A stretch of 64,000 bases of DNA from Streptomyces gossypii (GCF_025165795.1 NZ_JAJAGO010000007.1:390633-454632); one strand, 5' to 3'. Positions 33,908 through 43,258 are shown, counted from the first letter of the stretch. The notes: generated by a model from the letters alone, not told the origin. Translations and numbers: made by a program.

Positions 33908-34405
33908 CGGTTTCCTCGGTTGACTTGAGGTCTGTCTGTCTGGCTTGCTCGAAGGCACGCCGACTCTCACAGTGCCGTGGGCCACGCTAACCGTCACGAC
34001 GACGCCGAGCAGGCGCAGATGACATATTCGCCACCTCTCGCCAGCTCCTAACGAGTGAACCTGTCGGGCACGCGTTTGAACGGGCCAGCAGATCATAACG
34101 CCCTTGTGGAATAGGGAAGTTACATGGCCTTGCGACGGGGAAGCCCCGGCGGGGCGGATTCCCGTCACATGCCGGACCCTAAACGGAATGTACGGCACCG
34201 GAGCACGGAGGTGTTCCGAACCGTCCTCGAAGGGCGAGGGGCACCGCCCGTGTCATGACACCGCGGTCATATGCGCCGTCCGGCGACGCTCGCACCGTAC
34301 CCCCGTGACTGATTGCCCCCGGCACCCATGTCGTAGGCTCCGCGTATTCTCGGTCCGAGGCCCCCGACAGGCTCTCAGACGCCACCTCGGATCGAAGGAG
34401 CGCCC
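33908..34405. other. 498-bp divergent intergenic region between cvnA and the phosphatase
   Basis: No gene can be supported; one plus-strand frame of about 100 codons (34104-34409) has Arg/Cys-rich shadow composition and no RBS. The region must carry the conservon promoter and the phosphatase promoter. The only promoter-like match I see is TAGGCT at 34334-34339 with TTGCCC 15 nt before it (34313-34318), which is short of the optimal spacing. Confidence 0.6.
34313..34339 (+). promoter_or_regulatory. Possible promoter for the tyrosine phosphatase gene
   Basis: TTGCCC (34313-34318) and TAGGCT (34334-34339) are separated by 15 nt, about 66 nt before the GTG start. The -10 hexamer is good for a Streptomyces vegetative promoter; the spacing is short. 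Confidence 0.35.
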
Positions 34406-35197
34406 GTGACACAGGATGCCGTCGAGCCCACGCTCGCAGGGATACGCAACTTCCGGGACGTCGGCGGGTTGCCGGCAGCCGACGGCCGGCGCCTGCGGCG
34501 CCGAGTCCTCTACCGCAGCGGCCACCTCGCGCACGCGACCTCCGCGGACGTCGCCTTCCTGAGCGGCCTCGGGCTGCACACCGTCTTCGACTTCCGCAAT
34601 GCGGCCGACCAGGCCCTGGAGGGCCCGGACGCGGTGCTGGACGGCACTCGCAACCTCAACATCCCGCTCACCGACCCGGCCGACGGCGTCGAGTTCTGGC
34701 GGATGGTGCGGGACGGCAGCCTCGCCCAGCTGCGGACGGCACTCGCCGACGGGCAGGCGGCGGGCCGGATGACGGACGCCTACCGCACCATGATCCACGG
34801 CCGCACGGCCGAGCACAGCCGCGTACTACACGCCCTCGCTGAGGACAGCGTGCCCGCGCTGATGCACTGCGCGGCGGGCAAGGACCGTGCGGGCGTGTCC
34901 GTGGCCGTGACACTGCTCGCGGTAGGGGTGGGGCGGGAGGCCATCGAGACCGACTACCTGAAGTCGAACTCCCCCCAGCACCGCTATCGCGTGCACCGGG
35001 CCGAGGATGCCGAGGGCGGCCTGTCCTCCGAGGTCATGGCACTGCTGGCGCCCCTCTTCGACGCCCGGCCGGGCTATCTGGCCGCCGCCTTCGCGGCGAT
35101 CGACGAGAGATGGGGCGGCACGGAGGGCTATCTCACCGAGGGCCTGAGGCTCTCCGGCCCGACCCGTGAACTGCTGCGGGAGCGGCTGCTCGACTAG
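34406..35197 (+). CDS. Tyrosine-protein phosphatase (PTP, dual-specificity-like)
   Basis: A 263-residue phosphatase of the Y_phosphatase3 type. It begins with the family signature GIRNFRDVGGLPAADG and VLYRSGHL. The P-loop is HCAAGKDRAG, with nucleophile C155 and phosphate-binding R161; the Lys in the loop is typical of members that also act on phosphoinositide-like substrates. GTG 34406 is preceded by AAGGAG at 5 nt. It converges with the hopanoid operon. The cellular target is unknown. Confidence 0.92.
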   Translation: MTQDAVEPTLAGIRNFRDVGGLPAADGRRLRRRVLYRSGHLAHATSADVAFLSGLGLHTVFDFRNAADQALEGPDAVLDGTRNLNIPLTDPADGVEFWRMVRDGSLAQLRTALADGQAAGRMTDAYRTMIHGRTAEHSRVLHALAEDSVPALMHCAAGKDRAGVSVAVTLLAVGVGREAIETDYLKSNSPQHRYRVHRAEDAEGGLSSEVMALLAPLFDARPGYLAAAFAAIDERWGGTEGYLTEGLRLSGPTRELLRERLLD

Positions 35198-35204
35198 GGC
35201 GTGT

Positions 35205-35230
35205 TTCTCGGATCGCCGCAGGCCCGAGAA
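35205..35230. terminator. Terminator between the phosphatase gene and the hopanoid operon
   Basis: TTCTCGG (35205-35211) and CCGAGAA (35224-35230) form a perfect 7-bp stem 8 nt after the phosphatase stop, between convergent transcripts. A second weak stem (CGCCC/GGGCG) follows. Confidence 0.55.
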
Positions 35231-35277
35231 GACCGCCCGGACAGGGCTCAGGGTCTGGGCGGGCTCGCCCTCTTCGT

Positions 35278-36681
35278 TCACCAGGCGCCCTGGCTGCTCC
35301 GCCTGCCTGCCACCGTCTGCTTCATCAGAGTCCGGCCGAAGTCCCACATCAGCCCGCCGCCGGTGTGCGCCTCGTCCATGACCTCGGTGAACGCGCCGAG
35401 GAAGCGCTCCACCTCGGGTTCGCCGATGATCAGCGGCGGGATGAGCTTGATCACTTCCAGATGGTCTCCGGAGACCTGGGTCAGAATCCGGTGCCGCCGC
35501 AGCAGGGGCGCCACCACCATCTGCGCGAAGAGCCCCTTACGGGCGGTCTGGAGCATCGTCCAGCGGCTGCGCAGGCGAAGCGAGGACGGTCTGCCGAACT
35601 CGATCCCGATCATCAGGCCGCGCCCGCGCACCTCGTGCAGCAGTTCGTAGCGCCCGACGAGTGCGGCGAGGCCGGAACGCAGCAGTTCGCCTGTCCGCCG
35701 GGCATTGGCCGTGAGGTCTTCGTCCTCCATCACCTGGAGGGTGGCCAGCCCTGCCGCCATCGCCTGTGCGTTGGAACCGAAGCTGGCGGAGTGGACCAGC
35801 ACCCTGTCCATCGAGGAGTACACCTTCTTGAAGATCCACTCCTTCCCCAGTGTCGCGCCGACCGGCACATACCCGCCCGACAGCGCCTTCGCGACGCACA
35901 CCAGATCCGGGTCCACACCCTCCTCGTGCTGGTAGGCGAAGAAGTCGCCGGTGCGGCCCAGGCCCGTCTGGACCTCGTCCACGATGAGCAGTGCACCCCG
36001 CTGGCGCAGCGCCTCCCGTGCGGCCCGGAGGAAACCGGGAGGGGTCGCGTGCACTCCCTTGCCCTGTATCGGTTCGATCACCAGAGCCGCGACGTCGCCA
36101 CGCTTCAGCTCACGTGTCAGCGCCGCGAGATCACCGAGCGGAATCGGCGTATCCGGCAGCAGCGGCGCGAAACCTTCACGAAATCCACCCTCCCCGTTGA
36201 CGGAAAGCGCACCTGTGGTGAGCCCGTGAAAGGCGTGGTCACAATAGAGAACTCGGGGCTTTCCGGTGGCGGCCCGGGCGAATTTGAGCGCGGTTTCCAC
36301 CGCTTCCGTCCCGCTGTTGCCGAAGAAGACCCGATCCATTCCCGGCGCGCGGGCCAGCAGTTTCTCGGCGAGCAGTCCCGGCAGCGGCGGGCAGTCGAAG
36401 CGGGTGAGGTCCGCGAGGCCCGCATCCAGGACGTCATGCAGCGCCTGCCGTACGACCGGGTGGTGCCGCCCCAGGCCCATGACACCGAAACCGGCGAGCA
36501 TGTCCAGGTAGTCCTGCCCGTCGGTGTCGTAGAAGTAGGCGCCCGCGGCGCGGTCGTAGACCTTGTCGAAGCCGATGGTGCGCAGCATCCGGGGCAGTTG
36601 GTGGTTCAGATGCCGGGAGTGCAGCGCGTAGCCCTCCCCGCCGCGCTCGGCCAGCAGCTTGGCCAGGTCGAATTGGCTCAC
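35278..36681 (-). CDS. Class III aminotransferase of hopanoid side-chain synthesis
   Basis: A 467-residue PLP-dependent class III aminotransferase, last gene of the hopanoid operon. The PLP lysine is K265 (CVAKALSGG), the pyridine-binding acid D235 (IVDEVQTGLG) and the cofactor-phosphate segment GNSGTEAVETALKFAR. By position and family it probably converts the ribosylhopane-derived aldehyde to aminobacteriohopanetriol, as proposed for the equivalent gene in S. coelicolor and HpnO in other bacteria. It starts 84 nt after hpnH. Its neighbours leave little doubt about the pathway; the exact substrate is inferred. Confidence 0.88.
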   Translation of the reverse strand: MSQFDLAKLLAERGGEGYALHSRHLNHQLPRMLRTIGFDKVYDRAAGAYFYDTDGQDYLDMLAGFGVMGLGRHHPVVRQALHDVLDAGLADLTRFDCPPLPGLLAEKLLARAPGMDRVFFGNSGTEAVETALKFARAATGKPRVLYCDHAFHGLTTGALSVNGEGGFREGFAPLLPDTPIPLGDLAALTRELKRGDVAALVIEPIQGKGVHATPPGFLRAAREALRQRGALLIVDEVQTGLGRTGDFFAYQHEEGVDPDLVCVAKALSGGYVPVGATLGKEWIFKKVYSSMDRVLVHSASFGSNAQAMAAGLATLQVMEDEDLTANARRTGELLRSGLAALVGRYELLHEVRGRGLMIGIEFGRPSSLRLRSRWTMLQTARKGLFAQMVVAPLLRRHRILTQVSGDHLEVIKLIPPLIIGEPEVERFLGAFTEVMDEAHTGGGLMWDFGRTLMKQTVAGRRSSQGAW

Positions 36682-36765
36682 GCGTTGCTCTCCTGCCTCT
36701 CCCTCTCGCCCGCTTCCGTCCCGTCAGGCTCCCCCGGCTCTGCTCAGCCGTCGCCGCGCCGTGGC

Positions 36766-37794
36766 CTACGACCGGGTGCGGTTTCCGCCCACCGTCTCCC
36801 GCGCGGCCCGCAGCGACTCCTTGAGCGAGCCCATGGTGGCCAGCACGGCGGTGGGTTCGTAGCCGCAGTGCGCCATGCAGTTGGCGCACCGGTCGTCCCG
36901 GCCCCGGCCGTACTTCTCCCAGTCCGTCTCCTCCACCAGCTCCCGGTAGGTGGGCACATAGCCGTCGCTCATCAGATAGCAGGGCCGCTGCCAGCCGAAG
37001 AGGGAGTAGTTGGGGATGGCCCAGGCCGTGCACGGGAAGTCGGCCTTCCCCTCGAGGAAGTCGAGGAAGAGCGGGCTGTGGTTGAGCCGCCAGCGGCTCC
37101 GGTTGCCGCCCTCGAACGCCTTGCGGAAGAGCTCCCTCGTCTGCTCGACACCGAGGAAGTGCTCCTGGTCGGGCGCCTTCTCATAGGCGTAGGCGGGCGA
37201 GATCATCATCTCGTCGACCTTCAGGTCGTCGTTGAGGTAGTTGAGCACCTCGACGACGGTCTGCGGGGTGTCGGTGTTGAAGAAGGTGGAGTTGGTGGTC
37301 ACCCGGAAGCCACGCCGCTTCGCCTCCTTCATGGCGGCCACCGCTTCGTCGAACACCCCTTCCTTGGCAACGGATTCATCGTGCCGCTCGCGGAGCCCGT
37401 CGACATGCACAGCAAAGGCGAAATAGGGGGATGGGGTGAACTTGTCCATCTTCTTGCGCATCAGCATGGCATTCGTACAGAGGAAGACGTACTTCTTCCG
37501 CGCCACCAACTGCCGCACGATCTCGTCGATCTGGGGGTGCATCAGCGGTTCGCCGCCCGCGATGGACACCATGGGCGCGCCGGACTCCAGCACCGCGCCC
37601 ACCGCCTGCGCGACCGGCATCCGCTGTTTGAGCACACCCGCCGGGTGCTGGATCTTGCCGCAGCCCTCACACGCGAGGTTGCAGGCGAACAGGGGCTCCA
37701 GCTCCACGATGAGCGGGAACTTCTCCCGCTTGCGAAGCTTCTGTTCCATGAGATAGGTGCCGATACGGATCGTCTGACGAAGCGGCATGGCCAT
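36766..37794 (-). CDS. hpnH: HpnH, radical-SAM adenosyl-hopene transferase
   Basis: A 342-residue radical SAM enzyme that adds a 5'-deoxyadenosyl group to hopene (diploptene) to give adenosylhopane. The cluster-binding cysteines are C38, C42 and C45 (CNLACEGC). The SAM motif is SIAGGEPLMHPQ. A second Cys group (RCANCMAHCG) is near the C-terminus, as in other HpnH proteins. The start region MAMPLRQTIRIGTYLMEQKL is almost family-invariant. It lies 7 nt after hpnG. In S. coelicolor, ispG and dxs copies follow this gene; here the aminotransferase follows directly. Confidence 0.95.
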   Translation of the reverse strand: MAMPLRQTIRIGTYLMEQKLRKREKFPLIVELEPLFACNLACEGCGKIQHPAGVLKQRMPVAQAVGAVLESGAPMVSIAGGEPLMHPQIDEIVRQLVARKKYVFLCTNAMLMRKKMDKFTPSPYFAFAVHVDGLRERHDESVAKEGVFDEAVAAMKEAKRRGFRVTTNSTFFNTDTPQTVVEVLNYLNDDLKVDEMMISPAYAYEKAPDQEHFLGVEQTRELFRKAFEGGNRSRWRLNHSPLFLDFLEGKADFPCTAWAIPNYSLFGWQRPCYLMSDGYVPTYRELVEETDWEKYGRGRDDRCANCMAHCGYEPTAVLATMGSLKESLRAARETVGGNRTRS

Positions 37795-37801
37795 TTCTGG
37801 C

Positions 37802-38431
37802 TCACCTCCGTGGGAGCAGCAAGGTTCGGTGCCATTCAGAGAACGCGGGCAGGACCGCGCGCAGGACGCGAAAAGCGGATATTCCCCCCTTCAGCGTCCC
37901 GAATCTGATCAGTTCGTGCTGTGGTGCATCCACCACCACCCGAACGGCGGCGACAGGGCGGTCCGGCACCCCCCGCACGGCGGTGCGGAGGGTAGCCGCC
38001 GACTCCATGTCGACCGCGAGGGCTCCCGTGCCGCGCAGGGCGGCCCGCTCGGCGCCCCGGACGACATGGCCGGAGCCTGCGAGCGGGCCGGTGTGCAGAG
38101 TCCCCAGCGGGGCGAGCGCCTCGGCGAGACGCCTCGTTTCCGTGCAGCGCGTACGGCCCTCGTCGTCCCGGGTCTCGGTGGCGAGTACCAGGTCACCGGG
38201 ATGCATGCCGGGGGCGAGTCCGGCACAGAAGCCGGTGGCGATGACCGCGGTGCGTCCCGGCTCGGGCTCGCCGCCCAGCGCACGGGCGACCCCGCGCTCC
38301 GCGGCCTGCGGGCCCATGCCGGTACGGAGCACGGTGACCAGCCCGCGGGCGCCCCCGCGCAGGGCGAGCCGTTCGATGCCGAGCGCACAGGCGATCAGCA
38401 GCGGATCCGCCGGGCCGGTCGGAGTCGGCAT
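37802..38431 (-). CDS. hpnG: HpnG, hopanoid nucleosidase-like phosphorylase
   Basis: A 209-residue nucleoside phosphorylase/nucleosidase-fold protein that should remove adenine from adenosylhopane to yield (phospho)ribosylhopane. Visible elements are VIATGFCAGLAPGMHPGDLVLAT, ALAVDMESAATLRTA (the conserved purine-site Glu in DMES) and RVVVDAPQHEL. The ATG at 38431 overlaps the shc stop (TGATG). The frame remains open far upstream, but the reading frame of shc covers that stretch. Confidence 0.9.
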   Translation of the reverse strand: MPTPTGPADPLLIACALGIERLALRGGARGLVTVLRTGMGPQAAERGVARALGGEPEPGRTAVIATGFCAGLAPGMHPGDLVLATETRDDEGRTRCTETRRLAEALAPLGTLHTGPLAGSGHVVRGAERAALRGTGALAVDMESAATLRTAVRGVPDRPVAAVRVVVDAPQHELIRFGTLKGGISAFRVLRAVLPAFSEWHRTLLLPRR

Positions 38432-40518
38432 CAGCTCTCCCGGGCCCCGTGGGTCTCCAACGGTTCCAAAGCCCCTTCGGCGCCGTTCAGATAGCGGCCG
38501 AGCGCGGTCATCGGGAACACCATCCGGTAGAGGTGGTAGTTGATGGAGAAGTCCCAGGGGAAGCCCGTCCCGGTGAAGTGCGGCTCGTCCCAGGAGCCGT
38601 CCTCCTGCTGGGTGCGCGCGAGCCACCGCACCCCGCACTCGACGCTCTTGGAATCCCGCTCCCCCGCGGAGAGCAGGGCCAGCAGCGCCCAGGCGGTCTG
38701 CGAGGCGGTGGAGACGCCGCGGGCGATCCATTCCCGGTCGGGGTAGGAGCGCAGATCCTCGCCCCAGCCGCCGTCCTCGTTCTGCACGCTCTCCAGCCAG
38801 TTGACCGCGCGCCGGATCGCCGGATGGGACTCGGGCACCCCGGCGGCGACGAGCGCGGGGACGACCGAGCCCGTCCCGTAGAGGTAGTTGACGCCCCAGC
38901 GGCCGAACCAGGCGCCGTTCGCCTCCTGTTCGGCGAGCAGCCAGGCGACCGCCTGGCGGTTGCTCGGGTGGTCGCGCAGACCGGTCGCGGCGAGCATCTC
39001 CACCACATGGGCGGTGACATCGGCCGAGGGCGGGTCGATCACCTCGCCGAAGTCGCAGAACGGCAGGCGGTTGGGAAAGCCGCTGGTGTTGTCGGCGTCG
39101 AAGGCGCCCCAAGCGCCGTTCTTCGACTGCATACCGAGGTTCCAGCGCGTCGCGCGCTCGATCGCCGCCTCCACCCGGGCGGGGTCGGGGTGCCGCACCC
39201 GGCGGAGCGCCAGGACCACCTCGGCGGTGTCGTCGATGTCGGGGTAGTTGTCGTTGTGGAATTCGAACGCCCAGCCGCCGGGAGCCAGTCCGGGCCTGCG
39301 CACCGCCCAGTCCCCGGGGCGCACCACCTGCTCGTCCAGCATCCAGTCGGCGGCCTTGACCAGCGCCGGGTGATCGGCGGGCACTCCGGCGTCGGCGAGC
39401 GCGATGGTGGCCAGACAGGTGTCCCAGACCGGGGACTGACACGCCTCGATCATCCGGCTGGGGCCCGCTCCGTCAGCGCCGCCCGTGGCGGTGTCCTCCT
39501 GCCAGATCGCGTAGCGGTCGAGCGACTCCAGACCGGCGCGCATCACCGGGTGGTCCAGGTCGTACCCCAGCAGGCGCAGCGCGATGATCGAGTAGACGGC
39601 CGGCGGCTGGATACCGCCCCAGCAGCCGTCGTTCTCCTGCCGTTCGATGATCCAGCGCGCCGCGTCCTTGAGGGCGGCGCGGCGCAGCGGCCGCACGGCG
39701 ATCCGGCGGTAGAGGTGCAGGCCGAAGTCCAGCCGCTGGAAGACGCCCTCCCAGCTGGCGACCGGGGACCAGCGGCGCGAGCGCCCCGGAGCGGCCGCGT
39801 CGCCGCCCAGCTCGTCGAGCGCGAAGGGGGCCGGGCGCACCGGGCGGAGCGCGGAGACCACGGTGAGCGGGACGATCGTCTGGCGGGCCCAGCAGCCGAA
39901 GTCGTAGATGTTGAGCGGGAACCACTTGGGGAGATAGATGATCTCCGGCGGCAGTTCCGGCAGGTCCTCCCAGCGCCACCAGCCGAAGAGGGCGAGCCAG
40001 ATCCGGGTGAAGACCCGGCTGTCGGCGATTCCGCCCTGTCCGCGCACCCAGGCGGCCGCGGAGGCCATGTGCGGGGCGTCCGCGGCGTCACCGGCCAGCC
40101 GCAGGGCGACGTACGCCTCGATGGTCACGGACAGATCCCCTGGGCCGCCGTGGAAGGACGCCCAGGTGCCGTCCTCACGCTGCCGGCCGCGGATGAACCG
40201 GGCCGCCGCCTCGGTCGTCGGCGCGTCCCGGATGCCGAGGAACTCCCTCAGCAGCAGGTCCTCCGCGTCCATGGTGACGTTGGTCTCCAGGTCGCCCTTC
40301 CACCAGCCGGCGGTGTCCTGAAGGGACAGCAGGTACTCCACGGCGCGTCTGCTGGACTGCTCGGCGGCCCGGATGAGCCGGTCCTTCTCCGCCGTCCCCC
40401 CGGCGCTGTCCGGCGCCGCACCGTTGGGTGACGCGCCGTTGGGTGACGCGCCGTTGGGTGTCTGGGAGAGTGCGCGGGGCCGAACTGCCCCGGTGCTGCC
40501 GTCGGCCGTAGCTGTCAT
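38431..40518 (-). CDS. shc: Squalene-hopene cyclase
   Basis: A 695-residue membrane-bound triterpene cyclase converting squalene to hopene. The protonating DxDD motif is DIDD at 427-430. Several QW repeats are visible (QENDGCWGG, KNGAWGAFD, EANGAWFGRWG, NEDGGWGE, QEDGSWDEPHF). The first 45 residues are extra low-complexity sequence with NGASP repeats, encoded by a 15-bp tandem repeat. GAAGGGGAAG precedes ATG 40518. It is the central gene of the operon. Confidence 0.96.
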   Translation of the reverse strand: MTATADGSTGAVRPRALSQTPNGASPNGASPNGAAPDSAGGTAEKDRLIRAAEQSSRRAVEYLLSLQDTAGWWKGDLETNVTMDAEDLLLREFLGIRDAPTTEAAARFIRGRQREDGTWASFHGGPGDLSVTIEAYVALRLAGDAADAPHMASAAAWVRGQGGIADSRVFTRIWLALFGWWRWEDLPELPPEIIYLPKWFPLNIYDFGCWARQTIVPLTVVSALRPVRPAPFALDELGGDAAAPGRSRRWSPVASWEGVFQRLDFGLHLYRRIAVRPLRRAALKDAARWIIERQENDGCWGGIQPPAVYSIIALRLLGYDLDHPVMRAGLESLDRYAIWQEDTATGGADGAGPSRMIEACQSPVWDTCLATIALADAGVPADHPALVKAADWMLDEQVVRPGDWAVRRPGLAPGGWAFEFHNDNYPDIDDTAEVVLALRRVRHPDPARVEAAIERATRWNLGMQSKNGAWGAFDADNTSGFPNRLPFCDFGEVIDPPSADVTAHVVEMLAATGLRDHPSNRQAVAWLLAEQEANGAWFGRWGVNYLYGTGSVVPALVAAGVPESHPAIRRAVNWLESVQNEDGGWGEDLRSYPDREWIARGVSTASQTAWALLALLSAGERDSKSVECGVRWLARTQQEDGSWDEPHFTGTGFPWDFSINYHLYRMVFPMTALGRYLNGAEGALEPLETHGARES
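40421..40460. repeat. 15-bp tandem repeat in the shc 5' end
   Basis: CCGTTGGGTGACGCG occurs twice exactly (40421-40435 and 40436-40450), followed by a 10-nt partial third copy. It encodes Asn-Gly-Ala-Ser-Pro repeats near residue 22-35, outside the catalytic domain. Confidence 0.9.
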
Positions 40519-40574
40519 CGCTTCCCCTTCCGCAGTGTCCGCTGTGGAGCCCTACGCGCAGCCCGGAGGTCACG

Positions 40575-41681
40575 TCACCGCTGGCGTACGACCACGAAGT
40601 CGGCGAGCGCGATCAGTTGCCCGCGTACCACTTCCGGCATCTCGACGCCGCGGAGCGCCTTGATGGCCGTGGAGTGCTGCCGCCGGGCCTCTGCCGCAGT
40701 CCATTCCCTGCCGCCCGCCTCCTCGATCAACGCCGCGCGGGCCGCGAACTCTTCCTCGTCGAAGTCCTCGAACTCCTGCTGGCTCTTCTTCACATCGGCC
40801 GCCATCAGCTCGGCGAGCTGCTCGGCTGCCGGACCACGGGCGGAAAGTGCCGAGACCACGGGCAGGGACTTCTTACGCTGACGCAGGTCACTCCAGGCCT
40901 GCTTGCCGGTCGCCTCCGGATCGCCCCAGACACCGAGCAGGTCGTCGATCGCCTGGAAGGCGAGGCCGAGGTGATAGCCGTAGGACTCCAGCGCGTCGGC
41001 GGTGCGGTCGTCGGCGCCGCCCAGCACCGCGCCGATGGAGGTGGCGCAGGCCAGCAGCGCGCCGGTCTTGTTGCCCTCCATCTCCAGGCATTCGGCGACG
41101 GTGACCCGCTCGCGGTGCTCGAAGGAGATGTCCTGCGCCTGACCGTCGATCAGCTTGCGTGTCGCTGAGGTGAGGCGGCGGGTGGCGCGGCCGGCCTCGG
41201 GGGTGCCCAGCTCCAGCAGGATCTCGTTGGCGAGGGCGAAGAGGGCGTCTCCCACGAGGATGGCCTGGGCGGGCCCGTGCACCTTCCAGACGGTGTCCCG
41301 GTGGCGGCGCTGCTCGTCACCGTCCATCAGGTCGTCGTGCAGCAGCGAGAAGTTGTGCACGAGCTCGACGGCGACGGCTCCGGGAATACCCGTCTCGGGC
41401 GTCGCGCCCGCCGCCTCGGCGGAGACCAGGGCCAGCGCGGGCCGTACGGACTTGCCGCCGTCGGCGGCGGAGGGACGGCCCGTGGCGTCGATCCATCCGA
41501 AGTGGTAGGCAGCGACCGTGTCCATGGGCGGCGCCAGCCGGTCCACGGCGGCGCGCAGCCCAGGGGTGGCGAGCGTACGGCTGCGCTCCAGCAGGGCGTT
41601 GATGCCCACGGTGCCGCTGCCGCCGACACTGCCGCCGCCGCTGCTGCTGCCGCCGCTGCCGCTGAGCTGGTCCGTAGTCAC
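40575..41681 (-). CDS. Polyprenyl diphosphate synthase of the hopanoid operon
   Basis: A trans-prenyltransferase, 368 residues from the GTG at 41681, probably making farnesyl diphosphate for squalene formation. The first Asp-rich motif is LLHDDLMDGDEQRR; the second is AFQAIDDLLGVWGD. The lysine/Arg substrate site GGKSVRPAL is present. The GTG has an excellent AAGGAG 6 nt upstream. An in-frame ATG at 41801 overlaps the hpnE stop (ATGA) and would add 40 Ser/Thr/Gly-rich residues; translational coupling could make that the real start. The next 25 residues are Gly/Ser repeats either way. Confidence 0.9.
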   Translation of the reverse strand: MTTDQLSGSGGSSSGGGSVGGSGTVGINALLERSRTLATPGLRAAVDRLAPPMDTVAAYHFGWIDATGRPSAADGGKSVRPALALVSAEAAGATPETGIPGAVAVELVHNFSLLHDDLMDGDEQRRHRDTVWKVHGPAQAILVGDALFALANEILLELGTPEAGRATRRLTSATRKLIDGQAQDISFEHRERVTVAECLEMEGNKTGALLACATSIGAVLGGADDRTADALESYGYHLGLAFQAIDDLLGVWGDPEATGKQAWSDLRQRKKSLPVVSALSARGPAAEQLAELMAADVKKSQQEFEDFDEEEFAARAALIEEAGGREWTAAEARRQHSTAIKALRGVEMPEVVRGQLIALADFVVVRQR

Positions 41682-41797
41682 GGGGTCTCCTTCAGGTTCT
41701 TCGGTGTTGCTGGTCCTGCTCGTGCTGCTCGTGCTGCTCGTCCTGCCTATGCCGCCTATGCCGCCCGTACTGCTGGCGCTGGTCTCGCGCGAATCGC

Positions 41798-43258
41798 TCA
41801 TGCCGCCGCCCTTCTGTCCGTGCTGTGCGGTGGATCGTCGTCGTACGGGCGGTCCGTCGCACCGAGGGCCGCTCCGGCCGCGGCGATTCCGCTGCGCACA
41901 GCGCTCTCCATCGTGGCGGGCCAGCCGGTGTCGGTCCACGCGCCGGCGAGCAGCAGGCCGTGCCGCGCCGTACGGGCTCCCGGCCGCAGCCGCCCCACAC
42001 CGGGGTCGGGGGCGAACGTGGCCGTGCGCTCGCGGGTGACGAAGAAGTCGCGTACGGTGGCGCCCCGGGCAGCGGGCAACAGCCGTGCCAGCTCCGGGAG
42101 ATAGCGCTCGCGGAGCATGGCGACCGGATCGTCGATCTCGCCCTCCGCGGCGGACTGGGAGAGCGCCAGATACTGCCCGCCGCCGGTGAGCCCTGAGGGG
42201 GCGGTCCGGTCGAACACCCACTGCACGGGAGATCCGAGCGCGGCGAAGAAGGGCCGGCGCAGCACTCTGCGGTCATAGAGCACATGGATGTTGAGGATCG
42301 GAGCGTCCCGGATGGCGAGCAGCTGGTCCTGCTCGGCCAGCGCGCCCTCCGGCAGCAGCCGGTGCGCCTCGCGCTGCGGTACGGCGAGGACGACCGAGGC
42401 CGCGTCCAGTTCCTCGGGCGCGGCGCGCCTGGGCAGCGCGGTTACCCGCCAGCCGCCGTCTGGTGCCGGTACGAGGTCGCTCACGCGGGTCTGGAGAAGG
42501 GTGCGCACGCCCGCCCGGTCCAGGGCGGCGCGGGCCAGCAGGTCGTGCAGGTCGCCCAGTGGTGCGGCGGAGACTCCGATGTCGGCGGCGCCGGGAGCCG
42601 TGAGCAGGCCCGTCCGGAAGACCTTGGCGGCCAGTTGCAGCGACGCGTCGGGGGCGCGGGCGTTGAGCGTCGGCACGCCCACCAAGTCCCACAGTGCCTC
42701 GATGGCGCGCGCCGACTGGCCCTGGCGGTGCAGCCAGGTGCCGAAGTCGGTGCCGTCCAGGGCGGGATCGGCCGGGTCGAGACTGCGCAGCGCGAGGGCG
42801 GCACGGCCGGCCCCGGCGCGTTCGGCGGGTGAGAGGTGCGGGTAGGTGGCCAGGCTGGCGGCCAGGTGCAGCGGGACGGGCAGGGCGGTGCGCCGCAGCC
42901 TGCCCAGCCGGTTGACGGAGGCGTCGAGCACCGGCACGTCCAAACGATCCTGCACCGGTGCCAGCGGTGCCCCGCCGATCCGTTCCAGGAACCACTGGTA
43001 GGCGGTGCAGCATCGCAGGTGGACATGCTGGCCGTTGTCGACGGTGAGCTCGCCCGCCGGGGAGTCGCGGCGGAAGGAGGAGGCGAGTCCGCCCAGTCTC
43101 GCCCGGCTCTCCAGCAGGGTGACCTGGAGCCCGGCATCCGCCAGCCGCAGCGCGGCGGTGGTGCCCGCCAGGCCGCCGCCGACGACGACGACCGGCCCGG
43201 ACCGCCCGGTCCGTCCAGTCCGCCCCGCCCACCCGGATGCCGCGTGCCGGGCTGCCAT
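41798..43258 (-). CDS. hpnE: HpnE, hydroxysqualene dehydroxylase
   Basis: A 486-residue FAD-dependent amine-oxidase-fold enzyme that reduces hydroxysqualene to squalene. The dinucleotide loop is VVVVGGGLAGTTAALRLADAG (about residues 23-43), followed by GGLASSF, and the FAD-binding end is GDWTDTGWPATMESAVRSG-like (here LAGAWTDTGWPATMESAVRSG). The N-terminus carries GRTGRTGRSG repeats ahead of the domain. ATG 43258 overlaps the hpnD stop (TGATG). Confidence 0.94.
   Translation of the reverse strand: MAARHAASGWAGRTGRTGRSGPVVVVGGGLAGTTAALRLADAGLQVTLLESRARLGGLASSFRRDSPAGELTVDNGQHVHLRCCTAYQWFLERIGGAPLAPVQDRLDVPVLDASVNRLGRLRRTALPVPLHLAASLATYPHLSPAERAGAGRAALALRSLDPADPALDGTDFGTWLHRQGQSARAIEALWDLVGVPTLNARAPDASLQLAAKVFRTGLLTAPGAADIGVSAAPLGDLHDLLARAALDRAGVRTLLQTRVSDLVPAPDGGWRVTALPRRAAPEELDAASVVLAVPQREAHRLLPEGALAEQDQLLAIRDAPILNIHVLYDRRVLRRPFFAALGSPVQWVFDRTAPSGLTGGGQYLALSQSAAEGEIDDPVAMLRERYLPELARLLPAARGATVRDFFVTRERTATFAPDPGVGRLRPGARTARHGLLLAGAWTDTGWPATMESAVRSGIAAAGAALGATDRPYDDDPPHSTDRRAAA

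Noticed and set aside
34104..34409. Possible 101-codon gene before the phosphatase
   Set aside because: Arg/Cys-rich composition, no RBS, and it runs across the phosphatase promoter and start.
35365..40431. Long plus-strand frames opposite the hopanoid genes
   Set aside because: Shadows of hpnH, aminotransferase and shc; no start site or domain.
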